Below the pieces are notes generated by a model. It made no database searches and had not been told where the DNA came from. It worked only from the letters and a program-made list of their open reading frames with translations. Below, in pieces: positions 62,700-64,000 of a stretch of 64,000 bases of DNA (position 1 is the first letter of the stretch; each line of letters starts with the position of its first letter). Origin of the DNA: Pachyseris speciosa (taxonomy: Eukaryota > Cnidaria > Anthozoa > Scleractinia > Pachyseridae); assembly GCA_016490735.1 (NCBI GenBank), contig JAEMWC010000622.1:348501-412500 (forward strand). The letters are read 5' to 3'. Both the position numbers and the translations under genes were made by a program.

Positions 62700-64000
62700 A
62701 TAGACATTTTATCGTTTGTTCTATCTTTGAAGACGTCTGGAATGCGATTGTCAAATTGAAAGTTATGATTTCGTCACTGTCGACGTTTCACTCGGCAGTG
62801 ATGTGAGTTAATTTGTAAAACTGAAAGTTTCAAGTTTCATACAGCAAAACTTCAGATATAACGTGAGGTGGACATTAATGACAGTTATATTTTTAAGGGT
62901 AGCTGTTAATACATGTTATTTAAACCCTCTGTCAAATAAAGTTTTGTTGGATCAATTTTACGGTGTCTAGCCTTTTTGCTTAACTTCAAACAAACTGTTT
63001 TGGCCCTTCTACCTTCGCATGAAAAAAAGAAAATTACGGGTAAATTGACGTTTCCCAAAAAGGATCCCCTTATACTCGGGAATAGCTCAAGGTTCCGAAC
63101 CAAACGCTAAAATACCAAAGAATATGCGTGTGTATGTGTTGAATGAACACGCCATTAATACATATTTAAGAACACTGTGTGCAAAGCGAATGTGAGGCAC
63201 TCGATCTGGATCAGACTTCGGATATTCTTGAACACGAGGATTGTTCAAAGATGTTCAGGCCCGAATACCCCAGGCTACCACTACAATACGCAAAATCATG
63301 GCGTCATTAGTCTTTTAAACGTCCCGAATACCACCTGTATGACATGCTGTACGCGTTGGTATCCACGCATGTTTACGTCCAGAATCCCGTTCGTCAGCAT
63401 TGCCGTGTTCGCGTCGTATGCTGGTTCGAATACTTCGGGGTATTCTGACATGTTCAAACATCTAAGGATGATCAAACCTCAAATAGTACCTACATTAATA
63501 TTTTTAGACCCGAATTTGGGCGTATGAATTTCGAATGCTTCGACGTATGCAAAAATATTCTAATCGAATACGGAAAAACAGGCCGGACTCTAATCGGATA
63601 TTCCAGGCATACGTCGCGTCACGCGTCCTTGAATACCTTGGAATACTATCGTATACTCCAGATGTATCGATCCGTATATATTCGGGTACATTCAGGCCCG
63701 AATATCGGCCTTTTTGCGCAGCGGCAATCTTTTTTGTGACCCTACACAGGTTTGAAATTTGAAACTGGCATGGAATTTGTAGATAGCAACAATTATTTGC
63801 TTTTCATGATTTTACTTTTACCAGCTTTTTAGGGATAAAATTAGAGGTACACAAACCTTCCATGCAATGAACCAAAATAAAGCCCATCTGTTGAATTGTT
63901 CTTTCATAACATTTGAAAGACTGATGGTAGGTATGGGCAGAAAATACCCATTTTTGGCAAAGTGAAACTTTGAAGATTTTTCTCTCTGCAAATAACCAGA
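62700..64000. other. Intergenic; GAATAC-rich block at 63170-63720
   Basis: No gene recognised. 63170-63720 is dense in CGAATAC, GTATTC and CCCGAAT words and shares this style with 55660-56240. Open frames here have no family resemblance. Confidence 0.45.

Noticed and set aside
1..64000. CRISPR arrays, bacterial operons or rRNA genes
   Set aside because: No regularly spaced short repeats, no compact gene clusters and no rRNA-like sequence; the repeats seen are microsatellites and eukaryotic mobile elements.

Overview
This window is nuclear DNA of an intron-rich, AT-rich animal, most likely an anthozoan cnidarian such as a stony coral. Three things point that way: a type-C (relaxin-receptor-like) LGR GPCR split into phase-matched exons, mixed vertebrate-like extracellular modules (MAM, FN2, pentraxin, CUB, LRR), and a dense load of TTAA-bounded foldback MITEs, Penelope-like and Ty3/Gypsy elements and tRNA-derived SINEs. 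The species assignment is inference. There is no bacterial-type gene, operon or CRISPR array.

The main content is one large plus-strand gene that enters from the left, has its first visible exon at 1312 and ends with a stop codon at 36313. About 4.3 kb of coding sequence (about 1,440 codons) can be read from 25 core exons by joining splice sites that agree in phase. Domain order: end of a MAM domain (1312-1411), a second MAM (1692-2835, one internal piece not found), two fibronectin type II domains (3564-3722 and 5797-5955), a Cys/Trp exon (6435-6563), a pentraxin/LamG-like domain (17275-22399), a third MAM domain (24415-24792), CUB (25339-25689), a 10-residue linker exon (26764-26793), LRR N-cap (27499-27616), eight LRR exons (28319-32540), hinge plus TM1 to early TM3 (33072-33456), TM3-TM7 (33809-34433) and two cytoplasmic-tail exons (35362-35495 and 36197-36313). 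Nearly every ectodomain exon is phase 1-1 and every LRR exon is phase 2-2, as expected for exon shuffling. I see no LDLa module in this window, although LDLa is the usual module of relaxin-type receptors.

The introns are full of mobile DNA. The 10.7-kb intron between 6563 and 17275 holds two Penelope-like fragments head to head, a candidate hammerhead ribozyme, a 2.85-kb TIR element, a SINE, and a decayed minus-strand Ty3/Gypsy element whose left LTR is itself split by a 967-bp TIR transposon. Other introns carry TTAA-bounded foldback MITEs, a near-perfect 122-bp palindrome, paired tRNA-like SINEs and microsatellites.

From 36.3 kb to the end I find no intact gene. This part contains a foldback MITE, a LINE fragment inside a TIR element, a minus-strand, frameshifted, transposase-like coding relic (44.9-47.3 kb), GC-rich inverted elements with a 53-bp minisatellite (48.6-52.3 kb), an inverted pair of dispersed repeats (42.6 and 53.8 kb), and a degraded plus-strand charged-protein gene or pseudogene (58.9-61.8 kb) with a possible promoter and non-coding first exon near 57.4-57.8 kb. 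All domain calls were made by reading translated motifs by eye. Exon edges are GT/AG and phase inferences that have not been checked against RNA.
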